Program-made: the position numbers and the translations under genes
Part shown: positions 31,171 through 42,200 of the stretch, one piece after another
Position numbering within the stretch: the stretch's first letter is position 1
Layout: the number at the start of each line of letters is the position of its first letter
The notes under the pieces: model-generated
Told to the model about the DNA's origin: nothing
The model's input: the letters and a program-made list of their open reading frames with translations, nothing else
Database searches by the model: none
Assembly (NCBI GenBank): GCA_965644295.1
Contig: CBFFRP010000075.1
Location: 1 to 64,000, forward strand
Length of the DNA: 64,000 nt
Direction of reading: 5' to 3'
Source of the DNA: Paraphysomonas bandaiensis
Lineage: Eukaryota; Chrysophyceae

Positions 31171-33002
31171 ATGCACAGCCACACATTCCTCAACTCCGAG
31201 ACGTCCCCGGTGCAAGGAGAGCCAAAGGAAAGAAAGCACGGAACCCAACGCCCGTCCCCACGCGAAAACAGCCTGCCCGTACAGCCCGCACCACCCACTC
31301 CTACGCAGAAGACCCCGACAAGGTCCAAACGCACGCCATATACCGCCCACGACGGGCTACTTTCAACACATTACTCCAAACGGCCCACCCACCCCTCCCG
31401 CTCACTTGGGACCCAACGCTTTGATACAAGGTACTAGTGGGTACGGCAGACACCGTTATCAAGGGGAACGCCCTGTATGCGGGAGAGCCAATCCCTGCCC
31501 ATACCATCATTTCTGAGTACATCGGACACCGCCTACCCATCACAGAAGCCAGGTCCACCGGTTACATTTCCAACTACTACCTTGTGCAAGACGCGAAAGG
31601 TACATTTGCGATAGACGCAAGGGACAAACGAAGCAAAAGCATACTATGCGCAGCGGGGTACATCAATGATCCATTACAGGCCAGGGCTGCTATTGTAGAA
31701 TTCCACACGAAAAAAGACAAAATCTACATCAGAACCACACGGAACATATTGCAACTCACGAGGAACTACTTGTACACTACGGGTACAGATACTGGCAAGA
31801 CCCCAAGTGGCCGCTTGAGATCCTACTACAAGCGAGAGAGGCATACGCCGACGACGTTGAATTCTGCACGCAGGAGTGGCAAGATCTCATTGCCAGTAAG
31901 CAATCACATGCACAGGCGACACCCAAATCCCCAGAGCCGGACTACAGCCTGATGTCATGTACCACGACCTTCATATTCTCCACATGGAACGTAAACGGTA
32001 ACCCCTCCAACAACCCTGGAAAAATCGAAGCTATCCTACACTACATACGCACACACCATATAGACTGTCTTTACCTGCTCGACGTCCGCCTGTCACAAAA
32101 CCAGGCACTATACCTTGGTGACTACATCCAGGACCAGATTCCAGGGGTTCTTGTCTGCAACTTCCTTAACTCGACGCTGAAACAGGGCCCCAACGATCCG
32201 CACATGGGAGGAACTATTGCAGTGATCAGCGAAGCGTGGAAAGGAAGAGTCCGCCACACAGGCTCCGACTGCACTGGATTAGGGCTCATCTCTCGAATCG
32301 AATTTCACACCGGCAGACCTAACAGAGAAGAAAGATTCACTACCATAGGAGTGTATCTCCCCCCCAAGCCTGCAACCGATGGACCCTGCACACTGTGGGC
32401 ATCACTAAAAGCCTTCGGCAAGAATGCTCACAGGAACGGCGCCACGGGACCCTACGACATCCTCACGAACATCCTATCCAAATGGATCACCAAAGCCAGG
32501 GCAAACAACCACACAGTACTAGTCGGCGGAGATTTCAACGCCACCCTAGAGAGACAGACAAACAGGTAAAAGGGACCTCAGAGGTTTCGCAAGATCCCTG
32601 CAGCTAACAGCCCCTCTCATACAAACCCTTGACCAGGAGGCACCATACCACACCTTTTACTGGAAAGACCGCGGCATCTCCAGAATAGACCATTATGATA
32701 TACTACATTCTCCCCTCCCTACACACTTTCATAACACTAGAAATGGATGCCACACATCTGATGCCATCACTGCTGCACCATTTGATCACAGACCGGTCTG
32801 GATCCAGGTCGACATTAGCGGTACAGGCCCAACCCTTCCCAAGGAACGGCACCGTCAGATTCCTCCACGGCTCAACATCAACCCTGCTGACCACGACATG
32901 GTAGAAGAATTCCAGACCCACCTACGCAAACACCACCACAAATTGTCCGCGCTCCCCACGCACCCCCACCCCGCTGAAAACGCAGCCATTAAACTGGCGC
33001 TC
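31171..33002 (+). pseudogene. LINE polyprotein, N-terminal half: Pro-rich leader, SET domain, APE endonuclease
   Basis: After a Pro/Thr-rich leader, a SET domain runs from about 31450: GNALYAGEPIPAHTIISEYIG, a YYLVQDAKGTFAIDA strand pair, AAGYINDPLQARA (the SET asparagine motif) and KIYIRTTRNI. A frameshift near 31745 separates this from its C-terminal part, read in another frame as ATHEELLVHYGYRYW, the SET closing motif. That last frame runs without a stop into the APE endonuclease (STWNVNGN at 31978, GGDFNATL near 32525). Another shift near 32565 precedes RISRIDHYDILHS-type endonuclease C-terminal sequence (GISRIDHYD). The frame reaches the Gypsy insertion at 33002. Frame breaks lie near 31430, 31745 and 32565. 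Confidence 0.82.
32999..33002. repeat. 4-bp target-site duplication (GCTC), left of the Gypsy element
   Basis: GCTC here and at 43921-43924 flank the TG...CA LTR ends exactly. Confidence 0.8.
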
Positions 33003-33464
33003 TGTAACGCAGTACTGGTTATTTTCTGCGTTGGTAGTAGTATTATATGTTACTCTTCTGTTGTACTCTCTAACACGTACAGAGTGTTTTTGTATTTTCA
33101 GTTTTCAGTTACATATTCAGTTTCTACTTTTTCAGTGTATACACGGAGTGTTGAAGCTGTACATACGTACCGGATAAAATACTTCTGATCTGGTGTGTTG
33201 TGTGCTGAAGTGAAATGCTGAACATGATGTTGTATGTGTGTGTTACTGTAGAGTTGTATAGCAGTGTTACTCACTTTTCTATTACACGTTTTAAATAACG
33301 ATTTATTTAAATTCTTTCGCGGTTTGCGTCTGAGTTGAGGAGCATCACCCGCTGGTGAGCTTAACAGTGTAGCAGCCCGCTGGCGTGCACTTAAAATCTT
33401 TTTAAAACGTTATAGATCAGTGTTGTTTTTGCTTGAGCATACGTTGTTCTTAAGAACAACTACA
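33003..33464 (+). repeat. 5' LTR of the Gypsy element
   Basis: 462 bp, starting TGTAACGCAGTACTGG and ending AACAACTACA. It differs from the 3' LTR by one A/G substitution and one TG dinucleotide in a TG run. The 18-bp perfect palindrome GTTGTTCTTAAGAACAAC lies just before its 3' end. Confidence 0.95.
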
Positions 33465-33474
33465 GTAATATTAC
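33465..33474. promoter_or_regulatory. GTAATATTAC palindrome at the primer-binding position of the Gypsy element
   Basis: This perfect 10-bp palindrome directly abuts the 5' LTR, where LTR elements usually have a tRNA-complementary site starting TGG. No such site is seen. The nested element has GTAAATTTAC at the same place. Confidence 0.6.
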
Positions 33475-33554
33475 TAGTTGATAAGAACAATAGATTATAC
33501 ATTCATTGTGTTATTGAGCCCTTTGAACTGTTTTAAGAGTCATGGAGCCTGCAG

Positions 33555-33558
33555 AAGG
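33555..33558. repeat. 4-bp target duplication (AAGG) of the nested element, left copy
   Basis: AAGG recurs at 37699-37702, directly after the second long terminal repeat. It belongs to the gag coding sequence. Confidence 0.8.
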
Positions 33559-35075
33559 TATAGCTAACCCGAGGTATAACACCGGGTGCAGCTTATAAAA
33601 GATTAAATAAATAAGAAATATAGGAATAATGAAACAAAACAAGAAGGAGAATGCTCTAGTTATTAGCCTTACAATAGCTCAGGCACCCCCAAGCTCTTAT
33701 AATTAGACACCTCTAACTACGTGTTAAGGTGTAAGGCACTATAACATAAATCTGAACAGCAAGCAGAACACAAAATAACTCATAAAGAACCACTCATGTT
33801 CTACAAGCTATCTAGAAACACACAATAACATCTAGAACAATATTCTACAAAAGATTGTACAAGATTTGGTTGATTATGTGGACATATCAGTTTTCTGGAA
33901 CACTCCCGTAGAATGCTATGAAGACCAACTCCAACCAAAAGAGTCTCCAGCACACCAAAATGAGAATATCGTCCAATCATATGCTTGTACTCGACAATAT
34001 ACCGTCACTGTACTATAGACCATATACAAATATACAACAGCACAATACTGTATACTCAGAATCATATACAGCATCATACAATCGCATATACAGAGGAGTA
34101 CAAGGTCTCATACATCCCGCATACCAGAGTAGTATCCAGGAGTATACAGCAAATACAGTAAATACAGTAAATACAGTAAATGCAGCATACGACAAAAACA
34201 ACAGTTGAGAAGAGACTGAAGAGGATGATGCTCTTAACGCTCATTACAGATACATGCCAACGCTCCATAACCAGTAAGAAATAGACGATGACACTTGGCA
34301 CCCTAGTCAAGTCCATAATGACAGACGTCCGACGCAAGTCACGGCTCCAAACACCATGAACACGAGGAGTTAGAGTCCACTGCGCTCCACAGGAATATGA
34401 AGACCACACAGAGAGTACCAATGGCCTCATGACAAGATGAATGGACCCTCAGGTGATACAATGTGTACATATACCATACATACGTCATATTCATGTCATG
34501 TATACATGCAGATCGTGCTTATGACAAGACTTGGATCTTATACAAGCACGAGCACTATATGCCATACAGTATGCAAGTGATAAGAGTGTGATGATGGATA
34601 TAGATGGTAATACACATACATATAGAGATAGAAGAAGGTATAGATGAATGTGAATGCACTATATTGATATCTAATTCCTCCTATCTGCAGCTAGAGAAGA
34701 ATCAATACCAATACAGCATACAGAGTTATAAGTGTGAAGTGTAGTATGTATGCAATAATGGATAAGGTGTATAATATATGTCATATATGTGTGGTGTGGT
34801 GTGATGTATTGTGAATGTAATGTGTGTGAGGTGTGAGTGTATGGTATAGGTGATACATGCAGAGCACTACTTCAATACAAATGCCTTGATAATAATAAGC
34901 AGTGCAATCACATAGTGTAGTGTACATACAAGCATAGATGTAACATAGTATGCATAAAATACCACATATCACCGCTGGTTTGAGTCACACTCATTCTCGA
35001 CGTCCGTAGTCCATTATATGCCCGCTAGAGAATAGAGAGTACGATGGAATAATAGTTGAACGCCACAGCGTTACA
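33559..35075 (-). repeat. LTR of the nested non-autonomous element (3' LTR in its own sense)
   Basis: 1517 bp, matching 36191-37698 apart from one 9-bp unit (an extra AAATACAGT-type repeat) and very few substitutions. On the minus strand it starts TGTAACGCTG and ends GTTAGCTATA. It is rich in TATAC/ATACAG motifs near 34010-34200. Confidence 0.93.
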
Positions 35076-35464
35076 CTACCCTTGCTTCCCTCTTTTACAG
35101 TTGGATACCGTTGATCAGTTGTTGCAGCGCCGCTGTACACTGCCCTCTCTTCTCTCTCTTTCTCACAGTTGTTATCAATATGAACAGTCCATAGAACTCC
35201 CACACAATAATCCCAAATGACAAGTCAAGTAAAATCTCGTCTTGATGAATCTTCTAGTAGAAAATGCTCCTTGATACCACATGCTCCCGATCTCCTCTTC
35301 ATAATAACTGTTGAAAATCTCTAGCTACTCAAACTTATAGGTGATGCACGCGCTGCAATGTAGGGGATTCCGGAGTATGAGAGTCATTGCTCCATGCACA
35401 CCAAAAATACAGAGCCAATCCGCAGAACTGCATCTAGAGGCTTTGTAACAGCCCAAATTGTGAA

Positions 35465-36091
35465 TCAACACTCTAGTCTGACCCAAGGTGGCGGCCCAGG
35501 ACCATGTTCCTCAAAAATTGCCATCACCCAGGTATAAGGCCGGATAAATCCTGGAATATTCTGGAAATCACCCATTATTCCCTGTACAGGGTTGGGGAGG
35601 AAAGACTTGTTAGTTAGGACCAAGCTGGACTTCCCGGGACTGGAACAAATCATCTCACGTTGAGAGGACCGGAGCTGCTGTACCCCTTGAACTCGGACAT
35701 GGATAGAAAGCCGGTTTGCATCAGCATTGATGGTCTCTGTCCCTGGAATTGACACTCGCGAGACTGCATTGCCATCCTCCTGAACCATAGATGCCTTAGG
35801 TTCCATACCAAGCTCCTGCTGAGATGAAGCACAGTCTTCTTGTTTGTGGTCAGCCGCTTCCGTGGTAGTAATCTCAGGACAGGAAACAGGCGCATCTGAG
35901 GGGTTCTCCAGCATCTGTTCAGATTTTTGAAGCACCTCCAGAATCTGTCCAACAAACTGCTGCCCAAGTTGACTGATCATGTCTAGAGTTTTCTGACTCA
36001 TCTCCTGAATGTGCTGTTCCATTCTTCGCTCGTATCTGTCAAAAATCTCCTCCACATCCTTAGAGAACGTAGTTCTGCTGGCCAGTTCCAT
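35465..36091 (-). CDS. 208-aa coiled-coil ORF of the nested element
   Basis: This is the only sizeable ORF in the internal region, in the sense direction of the element. The N-terminal ~70 residues are predicted coiled coil (FDRYERRMEQHIQEM, then QFVGQILEVLQKSEQ). The rest is low-complexity with no zinc finger or enzyme motif. By position it corresponds to gag, and its coiled-coil start resembles in style the Gag of the host Gypsy element, although I see no clear sequence identity. It may encode a particle-associating protein or be a remnant. Confidence 0.5.
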   Translation of the reverse strand: MELASRTTFSKDVEEIFDRYERRMEQHIQEMSQKTLDMISQLGQQFVGQILEVLQKSEQMLENPSDAPVSCPEITTTEAADHKQEDCASSQQELGMEPKASMVQEDGNAVSRVSIPGTETINADANRLSIHVRVQGVQQLRSSQREMICSSPGKSSLVLTNKSFLPNPVQGIMGDFQNIPGFIRPYTWVMAIFEEHGPGPPPWVRLEC

Positions 36092-36180
36092 GTGACGGGG
36101 ACTATTATCTTAACTTGACGTAGATATATCCTTCCAACAATGTTATCAAAATCTGCAGATTTCAAAGCTGCTTTTCGCCA

Positions 36181-36190
36181 GTAAATTTAC
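36181..36190. promoter_or_regulatory. GTAAATTTAC palindrome at the primer-binding position of the nested element
   Basis: This perfect 10-bp palindrome directly follows the 5' LTR of the nested element (minus strand), at the same place as GTAATATTAC in the Gypsy element. Confidence 0.6.
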
Positions 36191-37698
36191 TATAGCTAAC
36201 CCGAGGTATAACACCGGGTGCAGCTTATAAAAGATTAAATAAATAAGAAATATAGGAATAATGAAACAAAACAAGAAGGAGAATGCTCTAGTTATTAGCC
36301 TTACAATAGCTCAGGCACCCCCAAGCTCTTATAATTAGACACCTCTAACTACGTGTTAAGGTGTAAGGCACTATAACATAAATCTGAACAGCAAGCAGAA
36401 CACAAAATAACTCATAAAGAACCACTCATGTTCTACAAGCTATCTAGAAACACACAATAACATCTAGAACAATATTCTACAAAAGATTGTACAAGATTTG
36501 GTTGATTATGTGGACATATCAGTTTTCTGGAACACTCCCGTAGAATGCTATGAAGACCAACTCCAACCAAAAGAGTCTCCAGCACACCAAAATGAGAATA
36601 TCGTCCAATCATATGCTTGTACTCAACAATATACCGTCACTGTACTATAGACCATATACAAATATACAACAGCACAATACTGTATACTCAGAATCATATA
36701 CAGCATCATACAATCGCATATACAGAGGAGTACAAGGTCTCATACATCCCGCATACCAGAGTAGTATCCAGGAGTATACAGCAAATACAGTAAATACAGT
36801 AAATACGGCATACGACAAAAACAACAGTTGAGAAGAGACTGAAGAGGATGATGCTCTTAACGCTCATTACAGATACATGCCAACGCTCCATAACCAGTAA
36901 GAAATAGACGATGACACTTGGCACCCTAGTCAAGTCCATAATGACAGACGTCCGACGCAAGTCACGGCTCCAAACACCATGAACACGAGGAGTTAGAGTC
37001 CACTGCGCTCCACAGGAATATGAAGACCACACAGAGAGTACCAATGGCCTCATGACAAGATGAATGGACCCTCAGGTGATACAATGTGTACATATACCAT
37101 ACATACGTCATATTCATGTCATGTATACATGCAGATCGTGCTTATGACAAGACTTGGATCTTATACAAGCACGAGCACTATATGCCATACAGTATGCAAG
37201 TGATAAGAGTGTGATGATGGATATAGATGGTAATACACATACATATAGAGATAGAAGAAGGTATAGATGAATGTGAATGCACTATATTGATATCTAATTC
37301 CTCCTATCTGCAGCTAGAGAAGAATCAATACCAATACAGCATACAGAGTTATAAGTGTGAAGTGTAGTATGTATGCAATAATGGATAAGGTGTATAATAT
37401 ATGTCATATATGTGTGGTGTGGTGTGATGTATTGTGAATGTAATGTGTGTGAGGTGTGAGTGTATGGTATAGGTGATACATGCAGAGCACTACTTCAATA
37501 CAAATGCCTTGATAATAATAAGCAGTGCAATCACATAGTGTAGTGTACATACAAGCATAGATGTAACATAGTATGCATAAAATACCACATATCACCGCTG
37601 GTTTGAGTCACACTCATTCTCGACGTCCGTAGTCCATTATATGCCCGCTAGAGAATAGAGAGTACGATGGAATAATAGTTGAACGCCACAGCGTTACA
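36191..37698 (-). repeat. LTR of the nested non-autonomous element (5' LTR in its own sense)
   Basis: 1508 bp, near-identical to 33559-35075. The length difference comes from one fewer 9-bp unit near 36790. Confidence 0.93.
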
Positions 37699-39281
37699 AA
37701 GGAGATGCGAAGACAGAGCTTACTCTGGAAGACCTGATGCAGTATATGCGTGAGCAACGTGAGTATATGGAGCAGCGTTTTCATCAGCAACAGGCGTTCA
37801 ATGAGCATGTTCAACGGAGTCTTGAGGAGATCAATCAGAGGAGATCTGGAAGGTCATCGAGAGCTAATTCAGAAATTATACAAGCTGATCAGCTTTCGGA
37901 GATACCGTTTGAAGAGTCTAAATTAGATGGTCATGGGAATGGTGAACAGCCTGTAGCTGCAACTATTGAGCGACGTGAGCAGCAGTATATTGACCCTGAC
38001 TTGTTGCATACGCGTATAGAGAATGCTGTGCGTGAGGGTGTATTGAATGCTACTCAAGCTCTCAGGAGTGAAGAGGAGCGACCACCTGTCAGACCTAAAC
38101 GTCAGACTATTCAGGAAGCACTTCGTGAAATTGATCGTCAACCGAAGGCTAAAGTTACGTTGACCAAAGAAGATGATTCATACCTGGAGATAAGGTTGTC
38201 GGAAATTACTTTAGATGGGTTTTTGATTTTCTTGGAACGAATTGCTGAGTTTGAGAAATGTCGTGACAATGGACCAATTCCTTCTGTGTTTACATTGTTG
38301 GAAGGCAGGGCTAAGGAAATGATTAGGTTTACGTTGATGGAATTATATCCTGATGATTATACTGAACCTTTGGAATGCATAGATGCAAGTGTAACGCGAG
38401 TTATTGAGGCAGCGAAGTATCAGTTCAGACCTTTGGATATGATGGATTTTAATTCGATGTTGCTTGAATCGTGTTTGCCGTACAGAGTAACAATGGACAA
38501 GTTGGAGGATTTTCGTCGAGTTGATGAGGATCTTTGTATTTTGGAAACGAAGTTCAATCAGCGGTATGATTTCTTGGAGGAGGCTGCTAAGATGAACAAA
38601 CTTGATGAGAGTATACCTTTGGTAACGACTAAGAGAGGTGGTTCGTTGGAACAGTGGATGAGTCTTATTCCTGCGTGTATGAGAGATACTACTAAGAGAC
38701 TTATGAGGTCGGAAAATTTCCCTTCAGTAAAAGCTTTTCTGAAAGAATTCTTTAAGCAGTTGAAGATTACTAGGGATTTGTCGTTAAAATATAATCAATT
38801 CAGAAGTCGTTTTAATTTTCGAACAAAATCGTCTGCGGTAGATAAGCGGCTACACCAAATTGAGCAACCAGTTTCTGACTCAGAATCTGTTAGTGATGAG
38901 GAGCAAAACGTACTGAAACATGAAGAAGATTTGTATGCGGCTGAGGTATTGAAATCTTCCCCATGTTTTAGAGAATTGACGCAAGATGGTGGGTGCAAAG
39001 ATAAGTCATGTAAATTTTCACATGATAAAGCTGTTTTGACGGAAGCTCTTAAGAAGATGACTGAAAGAGTGGGGTTAACAGTAATGCCCAAACCAAGTAT
39101 TAATGCACCACCTCAGCGTCGATACAGTAATTCTCCAGCTCAATTGAAAAGATATCCTGGGGATAGAAAGCGTCCTGGTGATGTACGTATTCTTACCAGA
39201 GATGAACCTGATGTTGAAGAGGATCAACAAGGGGATGACAATCCTTTGGATGACCTTTGAGCACAATCACTGATAGCGGCT

Positions 39282-42200
39282 ATGCGAGATTACAATGATA
39301 CTTCCAGCAGATTTCGCAATGCTGTACATAGGCAAGGAATGATAATAAATAATTGTGGTGATAAGATTAATGTGGAAATGGTTTTATTTGATTCCGGATC
39401 ATCTTCGGATAATTTTATTTCATCAAATTTTGTTAAGAAGTGTGGGGACAAATTGTTAAAGGATATGGTACATAAAAAGTTGAGGGTTAAAGTAGCAGAC
39501 GGACATCAGATTGAACTTAAAGGATATATTCCTGTTACAATTGCTTTTGAAGATGAGGGTAAGACCTACAAAGCACAACTTTCACTGTATGTTTTGGACG
39601 GTTTGGCAAAGGATATTATTATAGGATTACCGGCAATCTGTGAGCATTTTTCCGAGTTATTTATGAATATGATTAAGAAAGCATCACTGAGTGCGGAGCA
39701 ATCAGTTAATTTAAATGAGATAGAAATTCTTGCCAATATTGGTGAAGACATTGACGAACTTAGGAGATATATGTCGTCAGGACCAGTGTGTGATCCTTGG
39801 GAAAATCCAATTCCAGAACAGTCAGAGGAAGATGATATGATTCCCGAACCATGTAGTTTTGGAAGTTTAGTGACTTTTTTGGAACAGTCAGTGGATGAGG
39901 CTAGGGAGAAATATTTTAGTGAACTAGAATCAAAAGTACATCCTGATTTCGCTCAACAAACTGATATATTAAGAGTTTTGAGAGAGGATGCAGTTGACGT
40001 CTTTGTTCCTAGAGAGTGGACTGGAATTCAGCATGTTCCTGAGTTAAAATTAAAGGTGAAAAGTACTATTCCTGATAGAATTAAACCAAAGAATATGAGA
40101 AGGATACCACCTATGTTATATGAACGTACTAAGGAGGAGTTCAATAGGATGTGTGGATACTTTTATCGTCCCAGTACGAGTCCTTATGCATCACCAATAG
40201 TAGTAGCACCCAAGGCTACGAAACCTTTTATTCGAATATGTGGTGATTACAGGCGCGTTAATTTAGAAATTGAAAGTCCGCATTATCCCATACCAGATGT
40301 TATAAAAGAATTACATAAAGCAGCTGGGTATAAGGTGTTCATTGATTTAGACATATGTAATGCTTTCCATGGTATTAGACTTCATGAATCAGTTTCAGCA
40401 CTGTTGTCAGTTCAAACTCCATGGGGCCAGTTCGAACCAAAGTTTATGCCAGAGGGAGTTTCTCCGGCAAGTGGAGTTCTGATGCATGTAGTGTCTGATA
40501 TTTTCAATGAATTCTCAGAGTGGATGGTAGTGATATTTGACAACTTACTGGTGTTAGCGTATGATTATCAGGATGCTATTGAGAAATTCAAGAAGGTCAT
40601 TAAAAAATGTACTTATTATAATGTCGTGTTGAAATTGTCGAAAAGCAAATTTGGCTATTCATCAGTGGAATTTTTCGGCTATCTTTGCAAGGACAACACT
40701 TACCAATTAACTGAGGCCCGAAAATTATCAGTAACTGCAATTGAATTTCCAGAAGGGAAAAACAAGACGAAACAAATGCAGAGATTTCTTGGAGCGGCAA
40801 TATATTTTAAACCTTTTATTCCGTTATATAGTGACCTTACTCATAAGTTACATGACATGACGAAGAAGACTTTTGACTGGAATGAGAATTGTTGGAAAGT
40901 AAATTACAGGGAGGAATTTAGTAGATTTAAAGAGGCGATTCTAAAATCTCTTACTCTGTATCATCCCGATTATTCTTTAAGATGGATCTTGATGACAGAT
41001 GCTTCGTTTTATGCATGTGGAGGTGTGTTGTTACAAATTTTCATTGATGCCAATGGTCAAGAATTCTATCAAGTAATTGCAATGGTGTCGAAGAAATTTT
41101 CGGAACCAACATTGAAGTGGTCCACTATTGACAAGGAGTGTTTTGGAATATTCTTTTGTGTATATGCCTTGTCGTATTATTTGAGAGGTAAAAAGTTCAC
41201 GATCATGACGGATCACGCCAATCTTAAATGGATGGAAGTTTCGGTTGTTGACAGAATAGTACGCATGCGGATGTTTATACAGAATTTCAATTTCGACTTG
41301 CTTCACTTCAAGGGAAAGTTAAATAGATTTGCTGATTGGTTATCTCGTAAGGATCAGGAATCGGCTGTGGCTCATGTTATGTTATTGTCTGTTTGCATGG
41401 AATGTTTTCCAGAAGAAAGTGTCGCATGTGGTGAAGTAGTCATGTTTGAAAATACGGACTTACTACCAGATGATCAGCTTATTGAGCTTAACCAAGTAGG
41501 GGAATGGAGTTCAGAAACCGACGATGTAGCTTGTTATTCAGTGTTCCCAGCTGAGATACTTGCAGCTTTAGATGAACTAGCGGCTCAAGGTATAAAACCT
41601 AGTTCACCCAAAGAGGCGTTCGACTTAGTACACAATGGTCGGATAGGTCACCATGGAGTTAAACGAACATGGTTAAAGCTGAGTAAGGTATTTCCAGGTC
41701 ACAAGTTAACCACAGAGGTGATACAAGATTTCATAGATCGGTGTCCCATTTGTCAGAAGTTTAATGCGGGAATGAGTGCTTCCTTGCAGGCACCCATCAG
41801 AGCTTTAGACTCCGAGCATTGTAGACATTATGTAGGATTTGACACACTCTCTGTGTCTCCTCCTGACAAGAAAGGGCATTGTTGCATCCATGTTGTAAAG
41901 CAATTGCCATCGCGTTTGGTTGGTCTGTATCCAGCAACTGATTACACGGCAGTTGGAGTAGCGCGAGCGTTGTTTTCTTATTTCGTGACGTACGGAATAT
42001 CGGAAGTGTTAATTTCAGACCCAGGTTCGAATATTACAGCAGAGGTTGTTCAGTTATTGTTGAAATGGTTTGGTGTGCGTTTTCGAATGTCTTTGACAGA
42101 TAGACATGAGTCCAACATGGTGGAGAGAACTCATAGAGAAACATTACGATTTCTAAGTGCTCTTGTACATGATGAAAGGTTGCAAGATTGCTGGGGAGAG

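Larger units (their letters stand above)
33559..37698 (-). mobile_element. Non-autonomous LARD-like LTR element inserted antisense in gag
   Basis: Long direct repeats of 1.5 kb enclose only 1.1 kb of internal DNA with one 208-codon ORF and no polymerase. In its own (minus) orientation it has a TGTAACG start, the palindrome GTAAATTTAC right after the first LTR, and a purine-rich run AAAGAGGGAAGCAAGGGTAG directly before the second. The GGTAG-TGTAACG junction and the 4-bp target duplication match the host Gypsy element, so it was probably mobilised by the same enzymes. One LTR end (TATA) departs from the usual CA. Confidence 0.9.
33542..39260 (+). pseudogene. Gypsy gag, interrupted near its start by a nested element
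   Basis: The ATG at 33542 opens a frame that is cut after about five codons by the nested element. The same frame resumes after the second AAGG duplication (37699-37702) and runs to TGA at 39258-39260 (long open part from 37703). The body starts with coiled coil (EYMEQRFHQQQAFNEHVQ), has a helical capsid-like middle, and ends with a CCCH-type zinc finger (CFRELTQDGGCKDKSCKFSH) in place of the usual CCHC knuckle. Gag proteins package element RNA into particles. The last codons are acidic. This copy is disabled for its own Gag by the insertion. Confidence 0.85.

Noticed and set aside
31044-31350. Minus-strand ORFs rich in Gly, Val and Cys over the LINE leader
   Set aside because: Antisense shadows of GC-rich LINE coding sequence.
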